Of a stretch of DNA of 64,000 nucleotides, positions 20,441 to 33,199 are shown one piece after another. Made by a program: the position numbers and the translations under genes. Position 1 is the first letter of the stretch. Each line of letters opens with the position of its first letter. Source of the stretch: Azolla caroliniana (Eukaryota; Polypodiophyta); NCBI GenBank assembly GCA_043228905.1, contig JBHGNT010000021.1:5456001-5520000 (forward strand), read 5' to 3'. Under the pieces are notes generated by a model. It was not told the DNA's origin, did no database searches, and saw only the letters and a list, made by a program, of their open reading frames with translations.

Positions 20441-23400
20441 GGGGATGTGTGGACGAGTGCTTTGCAACAACAAAACAATGAGAGATCAAAAGCAATGAAG
20501 CAAGATCTATAAGCATATTCAAAATAGGTCGACGAAAAGGAACAACGTGCAAGGAATGTTATTAGGGCGAACATTATTCATGGCTTAGAGAATGTGATAT
20601 GAGAGAGAGATTATTCTTTGCACGATGATATCATGATTCATGCACCTTCTCGCTACACACTTTCTTTCTATCTCTAGACCCTACTATGCTCTTGACTTCT
20701 GTTGACTTTAAAGGTGGTTTCACATAGAAAAACACACCCACGTCCCTCTCTCTCTCTCTCCATTGTTTGGCGTCATTTCGGGATCATGTTATAATAAACA
20801 AAAAGAAACCATTGTTTTTATTTGTTTTTCGTAAGCCATTCAAAAATATCTCCCTTGGCTGAAAATGTGAAGACTTTTTTTAATACTTTATTTACTATTT
20901 TTTTGAAATAACCTCACATTCACATTTAACTAACTAGCCTCACTTGTGAACGTCGAGCTTTCCATATATTCAGAAAGACATGGATTCACCACTTGCAATG
21001 TTCCAACAACATGAATCACCCCTTTGTAAGCATTGCTCTTTTTTTATAAGCTCGTAATGCTATCGTCTGCAACCTTGGGTTGTGGAAAGTGAATATGTAA
21101 AAGCCAAATTTATTTTAGGAGAAAAGTGTTAGTTATTTGTTCATGCAATGATATCAAAGCCGTTTACTTGGGTTTCTGGAAAGCTAATCTATAAAGCCGT
21201 TTTTTAATGAGAAAAAAAATCACTTATTGGTTAGAGTAATGGCCTCAATGTCATTTTTGAGCCTTGAAATATGGTAAGTGAATTTGTAAATCCTTTTGTT
21301 TAGAAGAAAGTTAACTTTTAATGTAATGAACTCAAAAGTAAAAATAGTAATGATCTTAAAGTAAGAATATGCATAATTGTTTACTACAAGGGTAATGTTA
21401 TATATCCATTGATTGGGTTTGAGATTATCCACATTGCAAATATGAATGTATGTTCTTATATCAATCTTGGTATGTGTACAAACATGCTCTTCATTTTATG
21501 CTTTTGCATCTAACATTGTACAAAGCAACTCAATGTAGCCTGAAAGGCCATGTAACATATTTCCTGAGCCACTTCTAAAGGGGTAGATAGAGAAATGAAA
21601 AACGTCATGCAAACCATTTGGAAATGTACATACTTTAATTGAAATTGCCTTGCAATACATAGCAAGTGACACATCAGTTGTTTGATGTACAACAAGATAA
21701 ATTATTTAAAGTAGCATGGACATTGTGTGGTCTAATTTAAACTCCCAAGCAAATAAAGTGGCAAACGAAAGATCCCACGCGAGTTTATGCAATCTTAGTT
21801 CCAAAACCTCATAGGTCAAGAAAAGAAAAGTATATGCATGCAACAAGTTGTGCCTATAATTTATCAGAGTAACAATGTGTAATTGATACATATTGTGACA
21901 ATGTGTTTTTCAAGCTCAAGATCCAACAAAGCTCACAAGGTTCAAATTTAAGAATCAATATAGTTACCTTTGATTGTAGAGTTGGCTTGGATGAAATCAC
22001 AATATACATGAAGGTGACTAAGGATGAGATAAGGAAATGAATGATTATGAACCCAAATAATTGTGTGTGTGTCCATTGGTATGTGTGCATGACCTTAAGT
22101 TGAATTTTTACAGACCGTTACATGTTGTTTGATACTTAAATCCACATCCATGGTGTTACAAAGTACACATGTTACCACTACATCTTTAAAATTTGATAAC
22201 ATAATTATTACTGAAATTTGTCGATGACCATGAGAGTGTTTCTCTTTGAAGAGGGGCTGAATCGTGTCAGCTGATATTTTGTAAACCTTTTTTAATTGGT
22301 TGATCTCAATCATTGCTTGCTATATTGTTAATTTGTTATCAAGGTTCTTGTTTATTGCTATTGTTTTATATGGGCTTTTCATTTGTCCTAATCTATAGTT
22401 GTGCTAGTCCTTACTCATTTGGTCATGTTTGTCATTAATTGTATAATCTTTCCCTTAACTTTGAAGTGTGTGTTGTCTTTCCTTTACTACAAATACAGGC
22501 TAATCAATGGACTCTCCCTCCAACGTTCTATCATCAAACATGTATTTAGTTTTTTACACGTCGATGGTGAGTGGCAATAATTAGCAATATTGCATAGGTA
22601 TAACTTCACTCATTCTTAAAATCCTTGTCCATTATTATGTGAACACTACTTTTGCGATATCCGTATCACTTGTTTTCAAACAGGGAAATAAACAAGTTTG
22701 TATCAACCTTTCTTGGGAGATATGGTTGTTGTTTGTTTCTTTTTACAATATTATGGTGCACCACAATACATATTGTTGCACAAGAAAGAAGAAAAATGAC
22801 ATGTAAGACTGTGATTGAAAGAAACAAGCCCACTAAAATTGACACCAATGTAAGGCCGAATTTCAATTTGAAAAAGAAATTACCATCCTTTAGCATTAAG
22901 AGAGTTTTCTACTCTTAGCACTAGGGCAAAAATTCCTTGAAGTCATTTCAATTTCTAGAATCTAGATTGAGTTAGAGTGACTTCATGAACTATGCGTTGT
23001 AAGAGCTACACAATTTATCAAATTATGGAAACAAACTTGGGAAAAACACACTAGTCATTAACTTTTTGAAACAACAATAAGGTTGTGTGCCATAAACCTT
23101 ATTTGAACCACAACAAACCTTTGGTTGCATGCAAGATGGAGGAGGAGAAGGCGATGGAGATGAAGATGGAAGTGGGGACGGTCTGGACAATTGCAATCAA
23201 GAGATGTTTGAGTTCAACTTGTGATCTTTATCAAGTATTTGGGTTCTCCTTCAATTACCAAGTGTTTGTCATGTCTTCCACAACATTGGCAACATATTTA
23301 TCCTCGATTTTCTAATATGACATGTGAACATTGTGTGGTTGGGAATTTCTCACTACTAATATAATACATTGATGAGAAAAACAAAATATGTGGGTGTGTG

Positions 23401-26400
23401 TCATCACGTAATTGCACCGTAAGGATGGATTGTCATTGCATTGCATATCAGTTAAACTAACTCTCGTGTCATTTTTGGACATGCTTGCTGGTTTCCACTA
23501 GGTTTACTTCATGTGGGAGCTACAAGAATAGATCCTTGTAATTATGTTGTTTTCAAAGCAATACGAAAATGTCGTCGCTTTTTGGTATGCTTTGGGTGGA
23601 TTCTCTTCCACTACTGTAATATCTCACACATGACTACGTGGTTCCATACTCTCTCTTGTCTCTCTTTACCTTTTTATCTGACATAAAAAATCAATCAAAC
23701 AAAAGTGATGCTCCTTCCACATTAAGGTTTTGCTTTGCAGGGTACTTATGTGCACAAAATGTTGGAGATCACGAAGAATAACAAGGAAAACATTGCTTCA
23801 TCTTCCATAGAATCTGAATGGACCTTGTAGGTTCAAGGGCATATGATTGGAGAAATACAACTTTTATATCCTTAGTTGGAGCGTGGAGATTGTGTGACAA
23901 CTTCAAAAACTCAGCAAAATTTAGTCCTACGATAAAGGTTGCACAAATGGAATAAAACTTACAAGGACCTACATGTATGATTGCTTGCCCCCTAGAAAAG
24001 AACGCAATTTCACTTTAAATCTAGAATTTGGTTAACCTGATGTTTTTCCATCAAAGAGAATGTTTAAATTTATATCGAAATCTTGAACATGTTGTGGTTC
24101 TGATTACGAAATTGATTTGTATCACACAGTCATTGATCTCACTCGAACAACATTCTTTTGTTCATATGAATTTGATTTCATTTATGTGATACATCGTTAT
24201 TATTTCTTGCTTTTCACACGTGTGTTGGTGTCAGATAAATAATTCAATTGAATTTTAATGTCTTTAAGTAAGATTGCATTTGGCGAGATCAAAGAATACC
24301 TCCACATTCCAATTGATAGCAAGTACATACTTTCATCTACTAAGAAGGTGAGACAATGCACATGTCTCAACTTTCATGGAAACGAAGAGCACCATAACAT
24401 TGGTGGCTTCTCTAATGTTAATTTGAGATTAGAAACCTACATAGAGATCCTAGACATATCACATATCACCTAAAGCAATGATTCCAAACTTAGAACCGTG
24501 TAATACTTTTGCATTTTTTTTTCTTTGATAGTAAGTGAAGTGACATGAAGACTTTAAATGTTCGACAAAGTCGTCATCATAACACCTACATCAACAAAAA
24601 ATGTACCAAAGAAACGTAGTTGAAATTTGTAAATGAGATACCCAATCTCTTCGAAGTGGTTATAAAAGATGTCTTTGTAAGTATGAAATTTGGTATGTTT
24701 AGGTGATTTCAATATTATCTCTTGATCTGCTTACATATTTTATCCATGACACATTGGATCACAAGTATTGAGGCAATCACTTTGAAGTCAATGTATGCTC
24801 ACATATTCTATAAGGGTTGTATGGATACATGCGTCGGGTGTTTAAAGTACTCTATATTAAACATTGGTTGAGGTACTTGCACATTCATAGAGAGTCGGGC
24901 CTTTCAAAGGCTATACACAATGTCGGATGTAGCTTTATGGCAATCACTTTTAAGGTCACTATACATTCACCATACCTTATTAGAAATTAAATTTTGTCAT
25001 GCATTGACACATTTTCTTCAATATATTGTATATGCACATGCCATGTACATGATAAATGGGTTTACAATGGAAAGGCTCAAAAAAAGTGACTTCATTAAAG
25101 TTTTCAACATATGATGACATGACGACTTTTGTTATTCATGAATTATATGGCTTGAAGGCAACATCTATCTACAATGATATTTTGATTCAACCACGTCGAA
25201 GACAAAGTTACCATGCCATGTAAGGTTTGAATCCAAAGTTCAAAGCATGGTGAAGCCATAATGATATTGTTGGATGTGGAGAAAGGGAGATTACATCACA
25301 TCTAAATCACAATGTGTTCGTAATGTCTGATCATTTGCTCTCACAATACTTCATTTTACCATCGACAGATGCCTAAGCTCCTCTTATTCTAGGCAAGACT
25401 ACTTGCGGATTAAAACTTATAAAGGTTTAAATAAAGTGAAGTTTGCAAATAAGCTACCTAGTTCCACACTACATCAATAAACATAACTCTAATGTTTTGA
25501 CCATTTCCGGGTGAGAGATCTCCCTCCACCGCCATGGTAATGTAAACGTATTGATAAAGACATAGTGTAGCATCTCATATCTTATCATCCTTGTATGTGG
25601 TCTCGACCACATTATTTGTAAATAACGAACAATTGAATGCATAACAAAATTTCCGATGCATTGCTTCTAATTATGCATGTGTCAATGGATTATGAATTAA
25701 CTTATAAAGATAAAATGTGGAAGAGAGAGGAGTTTGAAAACCCAAATACAAGTAGGTAATTAGAATGAAGATAAATGTTTTGTTGGTTCAATTTTTCTAA
25801 TAGAATGCCAAATGTTTTTCTTTATTAAGCATAGAGAAGCATTTCCCTTTTTCATTAGAAATATTATGATATCCCTACACAGAAATAGGGGATGAGGCTA
25901 GGAAAAAGGAGATAAATACATCTCTTTCCACCTAATGGAAATGGGTCTTCAAGGAGATGTCTCGTTTGACAAACATACATAATGTTTATTCAATTTGCCC
26001 TTTAGTGTGAATCCGACATTTATGAACATTGGTTGTTCAAAAGTATATATATTTCATCGTACATTATGACTAGCATAGGCGAATAGTGAAGATAAAAAAG
26101 GTTACAAGTGGTCGTATACTCATTGATAGTACTGTGAATAATTTTACAATGGGCCATAACTATTATGAAGGGAAATTTATGGGAAGCGACATCACTCTCT
26201 AACACACACACTCGTAATGAATGGACAAAACTTTCATAGGATGTATTTAACATGCCAAACGCACGAGAAGTCCACAAGCATAATGTACTGTAAATTAGTT
26301 AAGATATAATCACGAGATAGTACACATTAAGCAACCAAGATAGAGCCAAAAGAATGTCACCGACGTTGTTCACATGATTGGGGTCCTATTCACTCCACCT

Positions 26401-28290
26401 ATTGGCCAGCCTTTTTTTCTCTAGGTGTATTGATATGATTTATGGATCTCAAAAGCAAGAAGAACATATAGCCCAAAAGTCATGGAGTGCTATGTATGCG
26501 TGCATAACACACACATACATTATCGTCATCATATAATATTAGGGAGCGCATTCATATGATCCATTGTTGACGCACAATCAACTCTACACATGAAGCTTGA
26601 GCCACAAACAAATGTTGGTGCAACCTAAAAAGGCATCGATGTTGAAACACCTCCACCAATAGTAAACCATCTGGAAAATAGGCATAAATGTCACAATATG
26701 CAACATAAATATTGAGGTATTTGTGAATGTTTAAGTAGATACTTACCTATCAACTCCTTGAAATTCATAAAAGTGCCCAAGTGATCGGTGAGAAAGGATG
26801 GTTATCGCGAACTTACATGGACATATTAAGATTTTTGGAAATAAATAGCTAACCAAGTAAACTAACTCGATCAAATGTGGCCCTCATTGTTTGTGAAAAT
26901 AATCACATTACGTGAAAAATAAATGGCAAGTTCAATCTATTCTTTATGTCGTTTTCATAACTTAAAGCATAGAGTTGAATATTGCCAAAAAGGTGTTGGA
27001 ATGGTTGTTTAAAACATAGCAATTGGCATGCTATTTGCAATAAAATTCGAGCTAGTTTGGATTGTCATGGTAGTGGTAAACCGACTTTATGTGACACGTG
27101 GACGGATAACTATAATTATCGTAAGACATGTTCTTGTACCCATTAGTTTTGCATTATTAGAGTTGGTTGACACGAACATTAACTCATTTCATAGGAAGTA
27201 GAGGAGCGCGTGCTTGTTATTTTGACAATCATGATTATTTTGTAGTGAAAATCATAATATAATTTGAACAATAACCAATATTAGGTGACATTAGTTCTCG
27301 AATAAAAATTCACTCCACTATCCGGCACGAAATAGATCACTACATACCTACATCCATATAATATATAATCAATGGAAATGCTTCATGCTTACTCGTAATG
27401 AGCACACGTTGCTAGGGTGTTGAATGTATCAATTAGAATAATCCATGTTAAATGATGCAATAATTTAAACGACTTTTCTTGAGCAAGGCCATAGGACGTG
27501 TGATTATTTCTTGCTACAAAATTGGCCTTTTGCATTAGAGGACCAAAGTATTCAGATCTAGAATAAAGTTATACGTATGATGATAAAGGTTTCCAACTCA
27601 TCGATTTTCAAACTCAACCAAAGAAAACGTAAATGATATTGGAAAAAAATATTTTCTTTCTCTATATTTAATTCATTGGTGTGTGTGGGTTTAGAATAGT
27701 GTTCACACAACCTAATTTGGTAGTTGAACACAAATGAGTGCATCCTAGATGGATCCTTTGCACATTGGTTGAAACCACAAAATACATTGAGAAAGACGAT
27801 TTTCAAAACTTGCGAGCCAAGGTGAACCATATACACCTCTCGAGCCTTGTTCGATTGGGGTTAACACAACCAAGTGTAATGTGAGAAAGCATAATGAGTG
27901 TCTCTTGAACCAAGAGGAGACACTTTAATGCGTGCTCGATGACATTAAATATAACGTAAACATGATTAGAACCCATATATACCCTCGAAAGGGTCTCAAA
28001 ATATCCACTACATCCTTTCATTTTGCCTCTTTAACTTTAGGAGAAATAGGCTTTAACCAACCAGAAAGCATCGTGTTTCTTTTTGTTAATGTTTTTTTAT
28101 ACATTTTTTTTTTTATATGTACTCTTGCAAAGCTGTTACATATGCACTACTACTTTGGCTCAAACTTACTCTAATTACGTGTGCGACACATCTCCTGTTT
28201 CAACACACTCTAACTTGCTTCAACTAGGCTAAAGCATAATAGATAATTTGTCCATGTTTTTTGTTCAAGTTGTGTCGTTGTCTAGGGTAA

Positions 28291-28293
<3 letters not shown>
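20441..28293. other. Long AT-rich desert, no gene seen
   Basis: All open frames are short (under about 95 codons), their order is not suggestive of exons, and none shows a recognisable domain. A (CT)n run lies at about 20741-20762. I see no RNA gene. Decayed repeats are likely but not identified. Confidence 0.45.

Positions 28294-28344
<51 letters not shown>
28294..28344 (+). repeat. (TC)n microsatellite, about 51 bp
   Basis: Uninterrupted TC dinucleotide run. It creates a Ser/Leu run in an apparent 110-codon frame at 28248-28580, which I do not regard as a gene. Confidence 0.95.
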
Positions 28345-28346
<2 letters not shown>

Positions 28347-30600
28347 ATCTCAAGAATTAAGCTAACTCTAATTGACCGGAGGAACATTTCATGCATGTGT
28401 TCCAAGGGTTGGATTACACTCGTTTGCAACTTGTCCTTTAAATCCTACCATGTGAATATGTATTTTTCTCAATTACATATTACTATTTGTATATGGATTT
28501 TGAAAATTGGTACTTTGTGTCAAAAAGGAAACATACATGACCATTCACCATATACACATAGATGTTTTCTTTTAGGATAGAAGAACTGAGGTGCTTCGAG
28601 AGTGATTTCCCAATCATTAGATCAACCAACGTCCCGACAGATTCCATATTGGTCTAAAACCACTGGGAATGGCCTTAAAAGATGCAATATAGGGCCATAG
28701 GTTTTATGTTTGAACAAGAGAGAAGAATAAAAGGTGCTAACATGCCTCTGCTTTGTGATTGTAATTTGTTCCTAGATTGACTCTTACTTATCCCAATGCC
28801 ATTTTTCAGCATGAGGATGATAGTTTCTTGTGGGATTTATCGAGTTGTGTTCATGACAGAAGATTCCACCAAGCTGTTCTAGAGAAATGAGAAACTAATC
28901 GTTCTCAAAACGAGGATCAAAGTGTATCGTATATACATTTTGCACTTTAACATTCATATATCCCATTTGTAAAGGGAGAGTAGTACATGTCATGTATTCG
29001 GTTACATACATGTGAAAGTATACGACACACATAACAAAAAACAAGTACCATTTTTCTTTGAAATTTTGAATACATTTGAAATCCCCTATTCTCAATATTG
29101 CAAAATCATTATCGGAATGTTAGTTACACCTCATATAAAGTAACTAGCTTGACTTTTAAAATGGTTTTTTGGCGGGATAAATTTGACCCCAATGGCAAAC
29201 GAGAGAGCACATTGCTTGCATAAAGCATTCATTGAATTGTTGAACTACAAAAGAGACAACTAATTCAACAAAAACCATATAAATTCTATGAGATCTAATA
29301 AAATACATAGGAATTACTACACAAGGGTGGAATCATGGATCTATCCAAGGGGGAGACTATTCTCTCGCAAGGGGCATCCGTTGATAAAGTCTTTTCTTAG
29401 CTTGAAACAAGACACATGGGAGCTTTGTTGCAAGATGCACATTCTGACTTGTAACTCCAAGGCAAGGAACACAATGATGTGAAGGTTTCAACAACTTGCA
29501 ATATTAGTGTATAGAAAGGCCGATTTCAAATGAGCAAAACCCAAATCTTGAAAATCTATGTATTCATTGCTATGAAGTGGCTAATCCCAACTTTTGTGCA
29601 AACTTCTTCATTGCTCGATATGAGCTCGAGCATGTGATTCAAAGGCAAGGTTTGTTGTTACACTTGCCCATCCTTTGTCGATGGTTACGCGACCATGTGA
29701 CTCAAAGGCAAGGTTTATTGTAACAACTTGCGAAATAAATATTTATGAGGTGACCTATCTTAGGAAATGGGGGCCAATGTTTACTGTGGAAAATGCTACA
29801 ATTTCATTACTTTTCCCCAAAATAAATAATTATGAGGTAACCTATTTCCCATGAGAATTGCTAAGAATTTCATGCCACGGAACTTCAATTTTTTTGAAAG
29901 AATGAATAACAAAATCTCCCACCAAATCGCAAAAAACTTCAATGCTTTAGAGATATTGGCATATAGTGGTTTATGGTTTAAACTTGTTGAAGCCATGACA
30001 TCATAGAATCCTTGTTGATAGACTCAACAAAAAATTAATGTGAATGTCTTGCTACCCTTAGGTTCTTGGACATTGTCGAGTTGACTTATACCCCTCATAT
30101 TCACAAAAATCTCAAAATACATAAACCCTAAACCCCATTAATTTGTGATTGAATCTATTGAATGCACCATTACGATCTATCTTTCACGACTTTCTTGAAT
30201 GCAATAGAGTGACCTCTTTGGCATAGCAAGTAGTTAATATGGCCATAAAAGGCAGCATCATTTAGAGTAAATAGATACATTGCCTGATCGTGGTCTCCTC
30301 TTGTCATTATATCTCAACTCAAGTTCAAGAATGCATAATACGAACATCATCAACTTGAGGTAAGGCCAGAATCACATTGAGTCAACCAATAATAAAAAAT
30401 GAAAACTTAAAGAAACCGACTTCCCAGTTTAAACAAGAGATGATCAACTAATTTTGAGAGATTAATTTGTTAAGCAATATGCAATGTTGTTGAACTGGGG
30501 CTATATATCACGTCAAAGATTAGAAGAAGTATTTTATGCTCATATTCCGATCCATTTCTTGTTATAAAGGTCCAAATGATACTCATTTATGTCCATACTA
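28345..30600. other. AT-rich, no gene seen
   Basis: Only short open frames. A small imperfect duplication occurs at about 29636-29725 (CAAAGGCAAGGTTT blocks), and another around 29745-29850 (TTATGAGGT.ACCTAT). Confidence 0.4.
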
Positions 30601-30630
30601 CTTTAGAGCTCAACGATAAGTTTTCTCTCT

Positions 30631-30695
30631 CGACTCTTCTCTCCCTCTCTCTCTCTCTCACACACACGCACGCACACACACACACACACACACAT
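30631..30695. repeat. (CT)n-(CA)n compound microsatellite
   Basis: A CT run passes into a CA-rich run with CACGCACG interruptions. This is the first of many simple repeats that fill 30.6-33.1 kb. Confidence 0.9.
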
Positions 30696-31750
30696 TGTAG
30701 TTAGTTTCCGAATGGTTATATCGTCATTTGTGATGGCCCTGGAACTCAATGAGACAATAACAAAATACTGTTTGGGGTGGAGGGGAGGGTTGGGTTTGAT
30801 TAAGTGACCTAAAGATTGATTATAGAGATAAGGGTGTAATGAAACGCCTTGGGAAATAGAAAAAGATGACAAGAAAAATGTGTGTGTGCACATGGAAGGT
30901 TGCATTGCGCGCCAAATTGTATTTGAGGGCCCAAAAAAAAAGGGAAGAAATAAAAAGAGTAAAGAAAATTGGAAGAAAAGGAACAATGGAAAAAGAAGAA
31001 GAAGAAGAAAACACAAGCCAATAAGAGAGAGAGAGAGAGAGGCAAATAAATGAACAAAGAAAAATATAGAAAAAGAGAGAAGAGAAAAAGGTTACCCAAA
31101 AAAAGGGAAAAAACAAGAGCAAAGAAATTTGGAGAACATGGGCTTGGGGAAGAAGGGGGAGAGTTCGGATCCCACCGGGGAAAGGGGCCATAGTCCCCAA
31201 GACAAGGACATGGGGTGCGTATGTCTCGAACAAGTTTGGAGATGGCCGGATCGAGTGGGGGCAATGTATATCTATGTGTGTGTGAGGTTCCAAGTTCGAT
31301 AATACGCCGGAAGGCGACAAATGTATATCTGTCTATGTATGTTGTGTGAATCTTGGCATATGACAAAAGATGTGCAAAAGTTGTGGCATGCCGGGGGGAA
31401 TGTGCGAAAAAAGTCTTCTCTTGAGTGAGGCTCCGAATGTGTATCTCCAAATGTGTATACATACATACATGCATACATACATATGTATATATATAGTCTT
31501 TACGCCTTAATTTTGATCGAGCCTGTGGGGTTGGGGGTTAAAAGCCGATTGTGATCCGGTAAGAGAAAAGAAGAAGAAGAAGAGAAAAGGTGTGCCCACA
31601 CGGTTTTGTTTGGGTGGTGGTGGTGGAGTGGAGAGAAACATGGGAGAATAAAATACATACATACATATAGTGAGAGACTGTAATTGCTGTAGTAGTAGTA
31701 GTAGTAGAGTAGTGGAGAGTAATAGGGGAAGCACCTCTCTCTTTCATGGG
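30696..31750. other. Simple-repeat-rich sequence, no gene seen
   Basis: Purine-rich tracts (GAGAGA at 31026-31042, AAGAAG clusters near 31000 and 31565) and TACATACATA runs (31455-31490) give long Phe/Ser/Leu open frames on the minus strand (30603-31474). These are compositional. Confidence 0.5.
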
Positions 31751-32180
31751 CCAATTTTGGTCTTAGAAGATGTTAATATATCTTTCTTTCTTTCTTTCTC
31801 TCTCTCTCTTATTTGCGCACGTGTCAAACCATCAAATGTCCGTGTTCATACGCCTCCTTTTCTCTCTTTCTCTCCCACGATGTATTAGTACAATGGTAAG
31901 GCTTCAATTTATCCAATTTTGGTCTTAGAAGACGTTAATATATCTTTCTCTCTCTCTCTCTCTTTATTGTTTATATGTTTGGAGCCAGGTCACCTCTCGC
32001 TAATAGCAAGCTGGCATACGCAATACGCATACGCATATACGCGTATAAGTTGTAGTAATAATAGACAAAAACAAAGGAATCACACACGCTATACATATAC
32101 ATATACCAATTATCATATACGTACATAGATAGACAAAAAAGAAAGAAAGATGTATTAACGTCTTCTAAGACCAAAATTGG
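31751..32180. repeat. Three copies of a 36-40-bp motif, two as an inverted pair
   Basis: The motif CCAATTTTGGTCTTAGAAG plus A(T/C)GTTAATATATCTTTC occurs at 31751-31786 and 31913-31948 in direct orientation, and at 32141-32180 as the reverse complement. The second and third copies could form a nearly perfect stem of about 36 bp around a 190-bp loop. It lies about 1 kb upstream of the LRX gene. This may be a folded-back MITE remnant. Confidence 0.7.
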
Positions 32181-32254
32181 CATACCAATTATCGTATACA
32201 CACAGACGGGACACAAGCTCATTCATTTTACACATACGAGACATACATACAAAC

Positions 32255-32414
32255 AACACGTACAATGCATATGTACACACACATACGGTACATACATACA
32301 TATGCATACATACAATACGTACATATTTACATATACATATACATATATACATACATATACACACACACACACATATATACATACATATACATTACATATA
32401 CATTACATATACAT

Positions 32415-32454
<40 letters not shown>

Positions 32455-32480
32455 GACATACATATATGTATACATCATAG
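32255..32480. repeat. (TACATA)n / (CATATA)n low-complexity tract
   Basis: Tandem TACATA, CATATACATT and ACACAC blocks, with a cleaner TACATA run at 32395-32450. The Tyr/His/Ile-rich frames here are artefacts of the repeat. Confidence 0.9.
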
Positions 32481-32913
32481 TGATCACACACATACACACA
32501 CAGCTCATCCATGAAAGCTGGCATACATAATACAGAATCTAGATAGATATATACTACAAACATACATACATAGATCAGGTGTTGACCTCTGTATGTATCA
32601 TGTATGTATGTATAATGTATGTATGTGTGTGTGTGTGTGTGATCATCCCCTCCTTCAAAGAGTGGGCCATCCATCCATGTAGAATCCATAAGCTGAGCAT
32701 GCATGCATGCATGCATTCATCCACTGATTCTCTCTCTCTCTCTCTCTCTCTCTCTACCCCTACTTATTTAGAGACAAACAGAGAACTTATCTCTGACAAC
32801 CTTCATATCTCTCCTTCCTTCCTTCCCTTTTCTATACCAAGCAAGCATTCTAAGAAAAGGCTGCTGCTGCTTGCTACCCTCCTCTCTCTCTTGACAGTTT
32901 TCTTCCTCTGTAA

Positions 32914-32945
<32 letters not shown>

Positions 32946-33127
32946 CATCTTCTTCTTGATCCATAACTGACTCTTTTTTGCTTGCTTCACAGAAGAATTA
33001 ACACAAATCGAGGGCCATAATACCCTTCCATATACAACAACACAACACACACACTCAACACACACACACACACACACACATAAGTACAGAGTGAAACTCA
33101 CACCTCACATCTCATCTTCCTGCTTTC
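32481..33127. other. LRX 5' flank rich in TC and CA microsatellites
   Basis: It holds (TG)n at 32625-32641, (TC)n at 32731-32754 and 32915-32941, and (CA)n at 33055-33082. TC-rich sequence just upstream of start codons is common in plant promoters and leaders. No clear TATA box was assigned. Confidence 0.5.
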
Positions 33128-33146
33128 AAGCAGTGGTATCAACGCA
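33128..33146 (+). other. 19-nt exact match to the SMART cDNA oligonucleotide
   Basis: AAGCAGTGGTATCAACGCA equals the first 19 nt of the template-switch/PCR primer used in SMART cDNA synthesis, followed by AGTGC where the primer has GAGTAC. It lies 54 bp upstream of the LRX start codon. It may be an assembly or polishing artefact from cDNA reads. Confidence 0.6.
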
Positions 33147-33199
33147 AGTGCAGGAGATGGTAGTGATTTAATGCAACTCGCGGATTTGCATTACTTAAC

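Noticed and set aside
28248-28580. Open frame of 110 codons with a Ser-Leu run
   Set aside because: It is driven by the (TC)n microsatellite, with no domain and no gene context.
30603-31474. Long Phe/Leu/Ser-rich minus-strand frames resembling membrane proteins
   Set aside because: They read purine-rich simple repeats in reverse; several overlapping frames look equally open.
32177-32530. Tyr/His/Ile-rich frames
   Set aside because: They are translations of TACATA repeats in all frames.
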